Position numbers and translations under genes: made by a program. DNA of 64,000 nucleotides from the NCBI GenBank assembly GCA_958295935.1, contig OY282385.1:2645545-2709544 (forward strand), in the 5' to 3' direction. Below the pieces are notes generated by a model, which saw nothing but the letters and a program-made list of their open reading frames with translations, was not told the DNA's origin and made no database searches. Positions 17,402-25,626 of this stretch are shown here, piece by piece; the first letter of the stretch is position 1; every line of letters starts with the position of its first letter. This DNA is from an uncultured Dehalococcoidia bacterium. Its GTDB lineage: Bacteria > Chloroflexota > Dehalococcoidia > Lucifugimonadales > Lucifugimonadaceae.

Positions 17402-18157
17402 CTAAGGTCGGCCTATAATCTGGAATATCTTCCTAGCGGGTTTTAGCATGGGAACCAGGAGCATATCCCACAGGCCGTGGTTCCAACAAGCCCGACCCAC
17501 CTCAAAATTGGCCTTTATGATTCTTTTGATGTTCTTGGTGGAATTGCCTCCCGGCTCCATGTTCAGCAATACTCGGCCCAAATATTTCACGTCAATGTTG
17601 TGTTTGAGCATCAAGCGCAACATCAGTTCATAGTCCGCGGCGATGGGATACCGGAGGTCGAATGCGCCGTAACGTTCGTAAACGCGTCGTCGGACGAAGA
17701 ACGTTGGATGTGGCGGCATCCATCCCAGGCGCCACTTGGCTTTCCGGCTGTCCCCGGCCTTCCAATACCGGACTGTCTTGCCGGCTTCGTTAGTGTAAAT
17801 CTGGTCGCCGTAGCAGGCATCAACATCCTGATCCCGTCCAAAGGCGTCGGCGACATCCCGTAGGACCAGCGGGTCGTTGTAGCGGTCGTCGGCGTTCAGA
17901 ATCCCGACCACCTCGCCGGTGGCGCGGCGTATGCCCTTGTTCATGCCGTCGTAGATGCCTTCGTCCGGCTCGTTGATGAATACCGAAATCTTGTCGAGGT
18001 ATCGCTCAAGGACTTCCAAAGTCTCGTGGGTGGAGCCGGCGTTGACGACGATGATTTCCATTTCGTGCCCGTGCTGCTGGGACAGGATGGATTCGAGGGC
18101 TCGACCCACCCGGACATCGTTGAACACCGGGACTACTATGGAGATTCGTGTTTTCAT
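17402..18157 (-). CDS. GT2-family glycosyltransferase
   Basis: This is a short soluble GT-A enzyme (251 residues) of the WcaA/WcaE-like kind. It begins ISIVVPVFNDVRVGRALES and continues with EIIVVNAGSTHET, the conserved NEPDEGIYDGMNKGI, and LNADDRY, whose DD provides the metal site. ADYELMLRLMLKHNI follows. The order and the short length match colanic-acid-type transferases that act on undecaprenyl-linked oligosaccharide. It is separated from the upstream GT4 by a decayed methyltransferase gene. Confidence 0.88.
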   Translation of the reverse strand: MKTRISIVVPVFNDVRVGRALESILSQQHGHEMEIIVVNAGSTHETLEVLERYLDKISVFINEPDEGIYDGMNKGIRRATGEVVGILNADDRYNDPLVLRDVADAFGRDQDVDACYGDQIYTNEAGKTVRYWKAGDSRKAKWRLGWMPPHPTFFVRRRVYERYGAFDLRYPIAADYELMLRLMLKHNIDVKYLGRVLLNMEPGGNSTKNIKRIIKANFEVGRACWNHGLWDMLLVPMLKPARKIFQIIGRP

Positions 18158-18286
18158 TATTCAGTATGCATTGCGATTCCGGCATAGATGCTGCGTCATA
18201 CTGGGAGTCGTCATTTTCAAGCAATGCGGCGAGGCCGGCAAGTATGGATTCCAGCCGGAGCGGAAAGCATCCTGGTTTCACTGGTT

Positions 18287-18814
18287 TCACATGTTTGCAT
18301 CGTTAGAGCTAATGCTACAGGCGCCTTCATCGTCAGTCTTCGCATTGTCCCTTGGCGGGCAGCGCCACCGAAAGCCCGGTCTACCGAGCCGGGTGGGGGG
18401 GCACTCCATAATACCTAGTACGCCCTCAAGTTTGTTGCCGATGCCCAAGAGTTCAACCATCTCACGGGCAAGTTGCCCCTCCTTGACTGAAGGCGCGCGC
18501 AGCAGTGCCCGGCGCGCGCCGGCCGTCAGCGTCTTGATTGCGTGGAAGCCGGAGCCTCCCAGTTGCAGAAAAAGTCTGCCTCCAATTGGGCGAAGCCCAT
18601 TGTACACCGAAAGATTTGGGAGTCCGCGTCGTTGGCCGAATCTATCCACCGGAGAAAGTCTTCAGGAATTGGCGACATCGCTGCTTTGCAGAACCCGGCC
18701 GGTCAGGTCGGCTCCAAGCAGACCTTTGGCAACCGCGCCGATGCCGGAGCACTTCCGTTCGGCCGGCACGTCATCGTAGGCGGCTGTTTCCGACTCAATG
18801 CGTTCGTAATCCAT
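18287..18814 (-). pseudogene. Decayed SAM-dependent methyltransferase
   Basis: Reading from ATG 18814 (MDYERIESE) the frame stops near 18665. A second frame downstream reads RPIGGRLFLQLGGSGFHAIK, TLTAGARRALLRAP, and REMVELLGIGNKLEGV. That order resembles motif I and the following helix/strand of class I methyltransferases (glycine-rich loop, acidic end of strand 2, next helix). After a run of seven C's near 18405, a third frame continues with GSVDRAFGG, which would fit motif IV. Two frameshifts therefore break the gene. The assignment rests on pattern alone. Confidence 0.45.
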
Positions 18815-18818
18815 TCGT

Positions 18819-19961
18819 TCACCCCTCAAACTGTAAGGGCCGCCCACTGTGTGCGACGGCATCGCGTAGAATCTCCGCCGTCTCCTCCGCCGCGCGCTTC
18901 CATGAAAACCGTGACAGGTTCTCATATCCTGCCTTAATCAGGCGCTCGCGTAATTTCCCGTTCTGCCGGAGTTCCAAGAAGGTATTGGCAATACTATCGA
19001 CAGACATTGCGTCGAAATACGTGGCCCCTTGGCCGCACACCTCCGGGAGGCTTCCGTACTTCGATGAGGCCAGCGGGAGCCCGCAGGACTGGGCTTCCAG
19101 CGCGGGTAAGCCAAATCCCTCATACAGTGAGGGGAAGAAATAGGCGATGCTGTTTCGCAGGAACGCAATTTTTTCCGCCTCGGAAACGAAACCAGTGGCG
19201 ACCACAGCATCTTGAAAGCCTTCCCGGTCTAGGTAGGCGCTCAGTTCGTCTCCCCGATCGTGACCGATCAGAACAAGCTGCTCCTCACCTGGCGCTCTTC
19301 GTTGCGCCTCGACAAAACCTTGGACCAACCGCTTGATATTCTTGTGAGCCAATCCGCTGGAAATGGACAGGAAACAATCGCCTCGAACCCCATATTTCCG
19401 CTTTACGTCAAACCAGGCATCTCCCCGCATCTCCCGATTCGCTATTGGCCCCTCGTAGACGACAGCGATCTTACGGCCGTCATGCCCTAGTGTATTTTCG
19501 ATGCGCTCCTTTCCAAACTGGGAGACCGCTATGACTGCGGATACCGAGCGGAGCGCGCGGGGAACGAGAATGTTGTAAACCATGCGCCTTCCCAACGGGA
19601 CCGTATTTGAGATATCCCGGAAATTCACGTCGTGCAGGACTACTACTGTGGGAAGGGTCGAAAAGACAGGCGAAAGGTATCCAGGGCAAAACAGCACGTC
19701 TCCGCCTAATTTCTTCGCCGCGGAGCTCATGCTAATTTGCTGGTACAGCACACGCAGCAGCTGGTTTGAGCCGCCGACTGAAGTAACCTTACATTGAAAG
19801 CCCAACTCATCCTCGTAATAGCTATGATTCACCTTATTCGTCATGCACAGGACATCCACGTCAGGCAGAGCGTACAGCTCAGGCAGCAGATTATCTACGT
19901 AAGTTTGAATTCCCCGGTTACGTCCCGGAACGATGAAGAGCAAATCCACTATGATCTTCAT
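18819..19961 (-). CDS. GT4-family glycosyltransferase
   Basis: The 380-residue GT-B protein begins with a typical strand and acceptor loop (GRNRGIQTYVDNLLPEL). VSQFGKERI and VVYEGP lie mid-protein; then come LSISSGLAHKNIKRLV, LVLIGHD, and the family 4 signature FFPSLYEGFGLPALEAQSCGLPL split around the catalytic acidic pair, followed by GSLPEVCG. This is the mannosyl/rhamnosyl-transferase-like group often found in O-antigen loci. It is transcribed toward the methyltransferase remnant and lies 66 bases after the ligase-like gene. Confidence 0.88.
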   Translation of the reverse strand: MKIIVDLLFIVPGRNRGIQTYVDNLLPELYALPDVDVLCMTNKVNHSYYEDELGFQCKVTSVGGSNQLLRVLYQQISMSSAAKKLGGDVLFCPGYLSPVFSTLPTVVVLHDVNFRDISNTVPLGRRMVYNILVPRALRSVSAVIAVSQFGKERIENTLGHDGRKIAVVYEGPIANREMRGDAWFDVKRKYGVRGDCFLSISSGLAHKNIKRLVQGFVEAQRRAPGEEQLVLIGHDRGDELSAYLDREGFQDAVVATGFVSEAEKIAFLRNSIAYFFPSLYEGFGLPALEAQSCGLPLASSKYGSLPEVCGQGATYFDAMSVDSIANTFLELRQNGKLRERLIKAGYENLSRFSWKRAAEETAEILRDAVAHSGRPLQFEG

Positions 19962-20027
19962 AGTCTTGCACTCCTCGTCTCAAGTGGCGTCAATACACGA
20001 TTGGCGCCGGCGAGGCATTCAGTGGTC

Positions 20028-21848
20028 CTATTCACTGGCACAGCCCGGTTCCCGTTGTCCGTTGCCGAGTCTTTCCCGCGGTCTGGAATCTCTTTGACGT
20101 TTCCAAATCTCGGTGACGGCGGCAAAAGACAGGACGACCCAAAAGTATCGGTCACTCGAATGAGTGTCGACCAAGTTTATCAGCAAGAGCACTGCAAACG
20201 CGCTCAAGAAGGCGTTCCGCCACAGGGTTGCCTCGGCAGACGCGCCGGGTGCAAGCCGCCACATCATCCACAAAGCGCACGCGAGAACTGCCAGAAGCGG
20301 GAGCGCTCCGATCAATCCCGCTTCGGCCAGTATCTGTAGATAGCCGTTGTGTGCGCCGACGGTTAAGGTGTCCGGGAACCTCTCTCGTGCTTCTGCCTGG
20401 AAGGTCCTGAATCCACTGCCTCCGACAGGATCATCGGCGAATATCTCCAGGGCCAGTTTCCAGTTCCTGGTTCTCCATTCATCCGAACTAACTCCAACTC
20501 CACCGGCGGAGACCGGCGGTGGAGCGCCTAGGCCCTTCCTAATCGGGCCAATGGCGGGCGTTTGGGCCCAGTAAATGCCGCCGTCCTTTTCGTAGTACAC
20601 GTAGCCGCGCAGGAACTTGCCCCAGTCGCCGCCGGTCAAGGTGTAATCGTATGACAGGGCGTCTTCGACATCGGTCCAGGTGGCGTGGTTGGGTTTACTG
20701 GCATCGTCGGACTGGGCGTTGGCCCGCTGCCAATGCCATGGGTTAGCGGGGTCGTCGTAGACCAGGTAGGCGATGATGGTTTCCCCCACTCGCTTCTCTG
20801 CTTCCTCGTCCCTAATTCTGGCGACGCCGAATTTCACTCCAGGCGGCGGCGCATCTATGGCGCTGCCACGCGAAGAGCCCGAACCTAGCAGTTGTGGGAA
20901 GATGCGGTCAAATGACGTTATGCCAGTGGGCAGTACCTGCGACGCCAGAAAAGCGGCCGCTAGTACTGCTATGCCTGAAGCCGTTAATGGAACCACCACG
21001 CGGGGCGGCGAAACCGCGCTCAACGCGATGAAAGCCGCGAGCACAATGAGAATGGCAAAGGTGCCTGATCGGGACCCGCTGACAAAAGCGCCAAAGATAA
21101 TTATAGTCAGTAGGCCCACGGCAATCAGCCTGGAGGGCCATCGTCTGGAGGTTATGATCAGGCCGATCCCCAAAACATAGGCCAGTATGGCGAACATCCC
21201 CAATCTGCTGATTCCATAGGCATCGGCGATTACGGTTGCTTCCAGACTTCCTCTACTCTCGGAAAACTCTTCGACATCTACAGAGCTATCGAGCAGTCCC
21301 TCCCAGTGCCAGCCTTCGGGCTTGTAGGTCATGCATTTTTCTACGTCCGCGCATTTCAGTCCGACTGCATCGCTGCCAAAGTAAAACTCGACTAACACCA
21401 GCGTGAATATAATGGCACTGCCGCCTAGTATCGTCCAGGCGAAGGAGGGTATTCTTTTCTCTTCGCGTACAGCATCCACCACCATGGCGATTATCACGAG
21501 ATACGTGGGAAGGCGAATCAGCGCGAGGATGGAGCGGGTTGAATGGTCGCCCCAGAGGAAGGAGAGCATTAGCGCCAGTACGAACACCGCGGCGAGCCGT
21601 TGCGTCCAGGTGCCGGTCAATATGTGCAGCACTCCCTTGGGACCTTCGGCTGCCAGCTTCAATGCGAGAAAGACCGCCAGGATAGCTACAAATAGAACGA
21701 TTTCCAGGACTTCGGACCATGTTTTCAGTAGAAACTGAAAGGTGATTTCGATCAGAAGTACGTAGGAGAGCATCCACGGCAGCAGCTTGGCGCTGTGGAA
21801 TCTTTCCCGTGCTGATTGTATGAAGTTGCCTCGCAACCAGGTTGTCAT
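20028..21848 (-). CDS. O-antigen ligase/polymerase family membrane protein
   Basis: The 606-residue protein has about eleven membrane helices. Diagnostic features of the Wzy/WaaL family are SGSRSG after the sixth or seventh helix and a large extracytoplasmic loop (about 310-500) ending in GSGFRTFQ...GAHNGYLQILAEAGLIG, whose histidine is the usual catalytic candidate. Such enzymes polymerise or ligate undecaprenyl-linked oligosaccharides outside the membrane. The loop is longer than usual and contains an acidic, Trp-rich segment (ADVEKCMTYKPEGWHWEG and NPWHWQRAN) with no match I know. The start shares one base with the flippase stop. Confidence 0.85.
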   Translation of the reverse strand: MTTWLRGNFIQSARERFHSAKLLPWMLSYVLLIEITFQFLLKTWSEVLEIVLFVAILAVFLALKLAAEGPKGVLHILTGTWTQRLAAVFVLALMLSFLWGDHSTRSILALIRLPTYLVIIAMVVDAVREEKRIPSFAWTILGGSAIIFTLVLVEFYFGSDAVGLKCADVEKCMTYKPEGWHWEGLLDSSVDVEEFSESRGSLEATVIADAYGISRLGMFAILAYVLGIGLIITSRRWPSRLIAVGLLTIIIFGAFVSGSRSGTFAILIVLAAFIALSAVSPPRVVVPLTASGIAVLAAAFLASQVLPTGITSFDRIFPQLLGSGSSRGSAIDAPPPGVKFGVARIRDEEAEKRVGETIIAYLVYDDPANPWHWQRANAQSDDASKPNHATWTDVEDALSYDYTLTGGDWGKFLRGYVYYEKDGGIYWAQTPAIGPIRKGLGAPPPVSAGGVGVSSDEWRTRNWKLALEIFADDPVGGSGFRTFQAEARERFPDTLTVGAHNGYLQILAEAGLIGALPLLAVLACALWMMWRLAPGASAEATLWRNAFLSAFAVLLLINLVDTHSSDRYFWVVLSFAAVTEIWKRQRDSRPRERLGNGQREPGCASE

Positions 21849-23197
21849 TATCGACGTGTCTCGGTTGCCGGCGGTAATTTATATGTTTGTCGGAGTATGT
21901 GGATCACGAACGGAATGATAGTCATGGCAAAGACGAGTGAATGGATTGTGGCGGCCCATGCCGCGCCGTCTGCCCCGTGGCTTGGCGCCAGCAATACGAT
22001 GACGACCGCTTGCGCGGCGACGGCGGCGGACATCGCTATCAGGTGGGGAGTGGCCCGGCCTGTTGCAGTGGGCATAACGTATAGCGCTGCGATGCTGGTA
22101 AATACGAATGCGCCAGGGAGCATGAAGAGCAAGGGGCTGCTGGCCTCTGCGAATTCCGGGCCGAGCAGGATTCGGATGAGGGGTTGGTGAAATATGGCAA
22201 GCAGTCCGTAGCCCAATGCTGCCACTGCCACCACCATCGCGGTGAAGCGTCGGGACATATTCCTGACACCGGCGCCGTTGGCGCCGAACCACTGCCTGCT
22301 GTATTCAACCTGCAATGCTTGGGAAAGGGAGAGGACTGGCAACTTGGTGGAGTCTATGACGTAACGGGCGGCACGGTATAGCCCGACTTGGGCGGCGCTG
22401 GTCAATCCGGCTATCAGGAGCGCGTCAGCGTGGACGTGCAACGCCTCGACTGAGGACCTGCCGAAGGACACGATCTGGAATCTGCGGACGTCTCGCGGAA
22501 CCTTGACCGAGAGGGAGCGCAGAAGTCCGGGTATGCCTGCCCGGCTGGCCGACAACAATACCAACAATGCCATCCCGGTTCCAAGTACTGCGGTCCTCGT
22601 TACGGACGACATGATGACCATGGGAAGTCCACCGCCGGTTGACCAGGCCCATAGAAGGACCGCCGCTCCGGACAGCGCACTCGCGACCGTGACGGCAAAA
22701 CCGAACTGCAACCGGTCGGCTAGTCTCAGCACCGCGACGCTTTCCCCGGAGACAGAGGTAAGAACGCCGGTAACACTGTAAAGGAGCATTGGCAGTACAT
22801 AGTCGCTATTTACGAGGCCAAGGAGTCCAGCGGCAATGAGCGTTCCAGCGGCAATCAGTCCGTAGGAGAGCAGCCTCATGCCCAACGCGGCTCCAAAGGC
22901 GAGCCGTAATACTCTGGCCGCCTCCTCCGGTCTTCCTCTGGCTATGCTTCTCGTTGCATAGGTTGTGATGACCTCTTCGCCGGGGATTGTAGCGATTCCG
23001 AAGACGAGCGAGGCTGCTGCAATGACGATGACGAGTATACCGAAGCCTTCGGGCCCGAGAATCCGGGCTGCGAAGGTCACGTGAATTATGCCGGCCAGTA
23101 CCTGAACGGCGGTTATCGCGCCCAGCCACAGGGTTTGCCGGGCCGCGCGTTGGTCGGATGCCGGGAGTATCTTTGCCAGGAGAGATTTCAAGGGCAC
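21848..23197 (-). CDS. Second Wzx-type flippase (MOP superfamily)
   Basis: The protein of 449 residues has 12-14 hydrophobic segments, with FAARILGPEGFGILVIVIAA in the first third, typical of polysaccharide exporters of the RfbX/Wzx group. It would flip the completed lipid-linked unit for the ligase/polymerase encoded immediately downstream, overlapping by one base. It looks distinct from the flippase at 6717-8180. Confidence 0.85.
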   Translation of the reverse strand: MPLKSLLAKILPASDQRAARQTLWLGAITAVQVLAGIIHVTFAARILGPEGFGILVIVIAAASLVFGIATIPGEEVITTYATRSIARGRPEEAARVLRLAFGAALGMRLLSYGLIAAGTLIAAGLLGLVNSDYVLPMLLYSVTGVLTSVSGESVAVLRLADRLQFGFAVTVASALSGAAVLLWAWSTGGGLPMVIMSSVTRTAVLGTGMALLVLLSASRAGIPGLLRSLSVKVPRDVRRFQIVSFGRSSVEALHVHADALLIAGLTSAAQVGLYRAARYVIDSTKLPVLSLSQALQVEYSRQWFGANGAGVRNMSRRFTAMVVAVAALGYGLLAIFHQPLIRILLGPEFAEASSPLLFMLPGAFVFTSIAALYVMPTATGRATPHLIAMSAAVAAQAVVIVLLAPSHGADGAAWAATIHSLVFAMTIIPFVIHILRQTYKLPPATETRR

Positions 23198-23348
23198 GGA
23201 CGTGTTTGGGCCAGCTGTTCGGGTGACAGCCAGGAGGCGTCGGGGCGAACCTGCGACCCGTCGGGGAGACGCACGATGGCACTCTCACCGGCAGCCCATC
23301 GTACTGTACCCCGCAGCGGGTATGTGGCACCAGTTGCCGGGCAGGAGG

Positions 23349-23392
23349 GTCTGAACTGTGATTCGTGTGATTTTCGTGATTGGGATGATTGA
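23349..23392. repeat. Short quasi-periodic element (GTGATT-type units)
   Basis: Units TGTGATTCG, TGTGATTTTCG, TGATTGGG and ATGATTGA follow each other with a period of about 8-11 bases. Elements of this kind occur dispersed between genes in several environmental genomes. No other copy was found in the window by eye. Confidence 0.4.
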
Positions 23393-23418
23393 GAGGCGAG
23401 GTCTGGGGTGTGACGCCC

Positions 23419-23548
23419 GCAGGCTCAACGACAGGCGCTTCGAGGAGTTGGTCGTCGGCTAGGTCGGGGAGAATACCCTCACCGAGAGCAACATGCGGGA
23501 CTTGGTGAGGCTGGTGGACGAGGAAATGAACGGGTGGCCCGGGAGCAG
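23419..23548 (+). pseudogene. Remnant of a large serine recombinase (C-terminal piece)
   Basis: One frame reads LNDRRFEELVVG, a TAG stop, then NTLTESNMRDLVRLVDEEMNG. The second part closely resembles the segment following the zinc-ribbon/recombinase domain of large serine recombinases (...LRDLVRLVDEEL...). Neither catalytic nor DNA-binding domain is present, so only a scrap remains. It lies exactly between the glycan genes and the defence genes. Confidence 0.4.
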
Positions 23549-23583
23549 CGGGGTAGGCGTAATGGCGATTTGCGGAGAGGTTG

Positions 23584-24021
23584 TCAGCCCAAGTGGATTA
23601 TCTCAACATCGCCCCAATGATGGTTCAAGTACTCTGCAACCAGCCGGCGGTGGCAGTGTTCCGGCTTGTCCTCGCTGCACAACAGGCATGCATTGGCGAT
23701 TGTCCTTTTTATTCCCTTCTTCGCAATGCGCCGTTCGTCCATCAAGGCGAGGAACTCGCGCTCATAGGTTTGCCAGTGACGATGCTCCTTCCGGTAAGTG
23801 TCCAGCATCTCTGAAGTGGGAGCTAACTCAGGCATGTGTACGTATTTCATTCGACAGATCTTTTGCAGGAAGTACTCCAGATCGTTCTTCTTGGCAAAGC
23901 CTGCGAGTTGCGAGACATTGTTGAGCCGTACGTCAACCAGGCGTCTTGCGCCCGATTGACGTAGCAACTCAAAGAACTCGGAGGCAGATTTCTTAGTGAA
24001 ACCAATAGTGTAGACTTTCAA
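23584..24021 (-). CDS. DUF488-family protein
   Basis: The 145-residue protein starts VYTIGFTKKSASEFFELLRQSG, then has LVDVRLNN, YFLQKICRMKYVHMPELAP and NACLLCSEDKPEHCHRRLVAEYL. These are the DUF488 hallmarks (TIG, DVR, a cysteine pair and CHR near the end). The biochemical function of DUF488 is not established; the conserved Cys/His suggest a metal or redox centre. Its start overlaps the stop of the longer DUF488 gene upstream, and the two form a three-gene operon with the dual-OB-like gene. Confidence 0.85.
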   Translation of the reverse strand: MKVYTIGFTKKSASEFFELLRQSGARRLVDVRLNNVSQLAGFAKKNDLEYFLQKICRMKYVHMPELAPTSEMLDTYRKEHRHWQTYEREFLALMDERRIAKKGIKRTIANACLLCSEDKPEHCHRRLVAEYLNHHWGDVEIIHLG

Positions 24022-24647
24022 AATTGATTTCTCCGGTCGTCGCTGGGCGATTCTTGTGCAACGTGGGCTACTTTCTTGGCCCTGCGAGTCAAGGCATCGG
24101 CAATTACCTCTTTTCGAGAGCGCAACATGTCTCCGTTGTGAGGCAATTTGAAGATATCCATCAGGCGGTTCATCGTGGCATCGTGCTTCTCCACACTACC
24201 ACTGGCCAGGATGTGTTCGACGGCGAGGCCGCGCTCCTCAAGTACCTTTGCGATCAACAGTGTGCGGTGGCAATCCAACGGTTCCTTCTCGCTACACATC
24301 ACGGCAACGCGGCCCTGATCGGCCATCCGCACGATCTGCTTGATGCCATCATCGAACGAGTCTGTGTTCGCGAGGCGATCATAGTTCACGCGCCCATCCA
24401 AGTCATAGCATGAACGGTCCATCGGCCGGCCACCGAGTTCTCCGCCAAGGAATGCGTAGCCGATCCCGGCTTCGTCAAGAGCGCGATCCAGGATGTCATG
24501 GTTGAATTGGGGGGTGTAGCGGCTGGACGGTGAAGAGCGAACGTCTACCACTTCATCTACGCAATGCCTTCTCAGCAGTGCGAGGAATGCCTCAGGTGCG
24601 TGGTTGGAATGGCCGATCGTGAAAACCTGGGGCTGTGTTGAATTCAA
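24018..24647 (-). CDS. DUF488-family protein, longer paralogue
   Basis: The 209-residue product begins VFTIGHSNHAPEAFLALL and has EVVDVRSSPSSRYTPQFN, then AVMCSEKEPLDCHRTLLIAKVL, the same landmarks as its neighbour, with an extra 50-residue charged C terminus. I chose TTG 24647, preceded by GGAAGA at good spacing, because the longer frame to 24743 overlaps the upstream gene and adds sequence foreign to the family. Two non-identical DUF488 proteins made together suggests a heterodimer. Confidence 0.82.
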   Translation of the reverse strand: MNSTQPQVFTIGHSNHAPEAFLALLRRHCVDEVVDVRSSPSSRYTPQFNHDILDRALDEAGIGYAFLGGELGGRPMDRSCYDLDGRVNYDRLANTDSFDDGIKQIVRMADQGRVAVMCSEKEPLDCHRTLLIAKVLEERGLAVEHILASGSVEKHDATMNRLMDIFKLPHNGDMLRSRKEVIADALTRRAKKVAHVAQESPSDDRRNQF

Positions 24648-24661
24648 TGTTCTTCCGGGTG

Positions 24662-25345
24662 TCAAGGTTTGATGATGGCGGCGATGAGCTTGTAGCAATA
24701 TCCATCCGTATGCGCCCCGGCGAGACTTATAGTTACCAAGCACTCACCGATGTGATAGCAGCCATCGCGCCGCCAGTTGTATTTCTGCTCGTAGTTTGGG
24801 TCAGTGACCCGGAGCCAATAATCCGTTCCTCCATGTCGAAAACGGCCCTGCACTGTCCGACGGTTGTAGTAGTCAAACACCCATACCTTCAGGTTGACCT
24901 TGATGAGACACAATGAACTATTGATGGAGTTAGCATACGAAGTATGAACTCTGTCGTTACGTCCTTTGCTGGAGCTACTCTGGTTGACGCAAAGCGGGTC
25001 GAATTCGTCGACCCAGTTTGGCAGATCGTCCAAACTTGCACTGCCTACCTTAGCCCAACGACGGTTCGGGTCAAGCAGCCAATTCTCCCGCTGGTGACTT
25101 TTGGGGTGTGCGTTGAGAACTGGAACGTCCATGACATCAAGCAGGCGAGGTGTGCTGCCGTTTTCATAGCGAGACTCGGAGGGGGTCAGCCCTGCATTAT
25201 CCCGGCCGTTTATGGGCCGGACCCACGGACCGGGCCGCCCGTCCGCCTGCAATTCTCTGCCGGCGATGCACCGACCTCCGGGCGTACGTGCAGGCATACG
25301 TGAACTGGCCAAGCATACGATGCGTTTAACGGTGAGCGTTGCCAT
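24662..25345 (-). CDS. Probable dual OB-fold protein paired with DUF488 genes
   Basis: The 227-residue protein starts with VKRIVCLASSRM and a conserved-looking CIAGRELQADGRPGPWVRPIN. It has no membrane segment and an even spread of predicted strands, ending in WLRVTDPNYEQ and CLVTISLAGAHTDGYCYKLIAAII. N terminus and context match what is annotated elsewhere as a dual OB domain protein, found next to DUF488 genes. OB folds bind nucleic acid, so the trio may handle RNA or DNA. The assignment is from memory of the pattern. Confidence 0.55.
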   Translation of the reverse strand: MATLTVKRIVCLASSRMPARTPGGRCIAGRELQADGRPGPWVRPINGRDNAGLTPSESRYENGSTPRLLDVMDVPVLNAHPKSHQRENWLLDPNRRWAKVGSASLDDLPNWVDEFDPLCVNQSSSSKGRNDRVHTSYANSINSSLCLIKVNLKVWVFDYYNRRTVQGRFRHGGTDYWLRVTDPNYEQKYNWRRDGCYHIGECLVTISLAGAHTDGYCYKLIAAIIKP

Positions 25346-25626
25346 AGTCCTGCCTCGGCAGTTTGATATTGATTTGGCTCCAGTATTCTAACTCTGTCGA
25401 TGACGGTGCGCTACGTCTGACGCGCGATGCCCGGCGAGCTATGCGGTAACCACGTCGGCGCTTCGAGAGCTTCTACGCCCCCAACGGCATCCAGGACCGC
25501 GCATGGCATGAGCAAGGGCGCCTCGATCTTGGCCGCGCAAGGGGGTAGCGGAGCTTGATACACGCGGTCCTGATGCGCAACGACGGGCGCCTGAGCTTAG
25601 GGGCTGTTGCCTTGGGGTGTGTCGCG

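Larger units (their letters stand above)
23198..23583. other. Junction between glycan locus and defence island with mobile-element debris
   Basis: The segment has no intact gene. It holds an AT-richer quasi-periodic element at 23349-23392 and a recombinase remnant at about 23419-23548, both listed separately. Confidence 0.55.

Noticed and set aside
25346-25626. Gene remnant (a frame reading RFESFYAPNGIQDRAWHEQG)
   Set aside because: It has stops and no family that I can name; it may be a scrap of an enzyme gene but the evidence is too thin to annotate.
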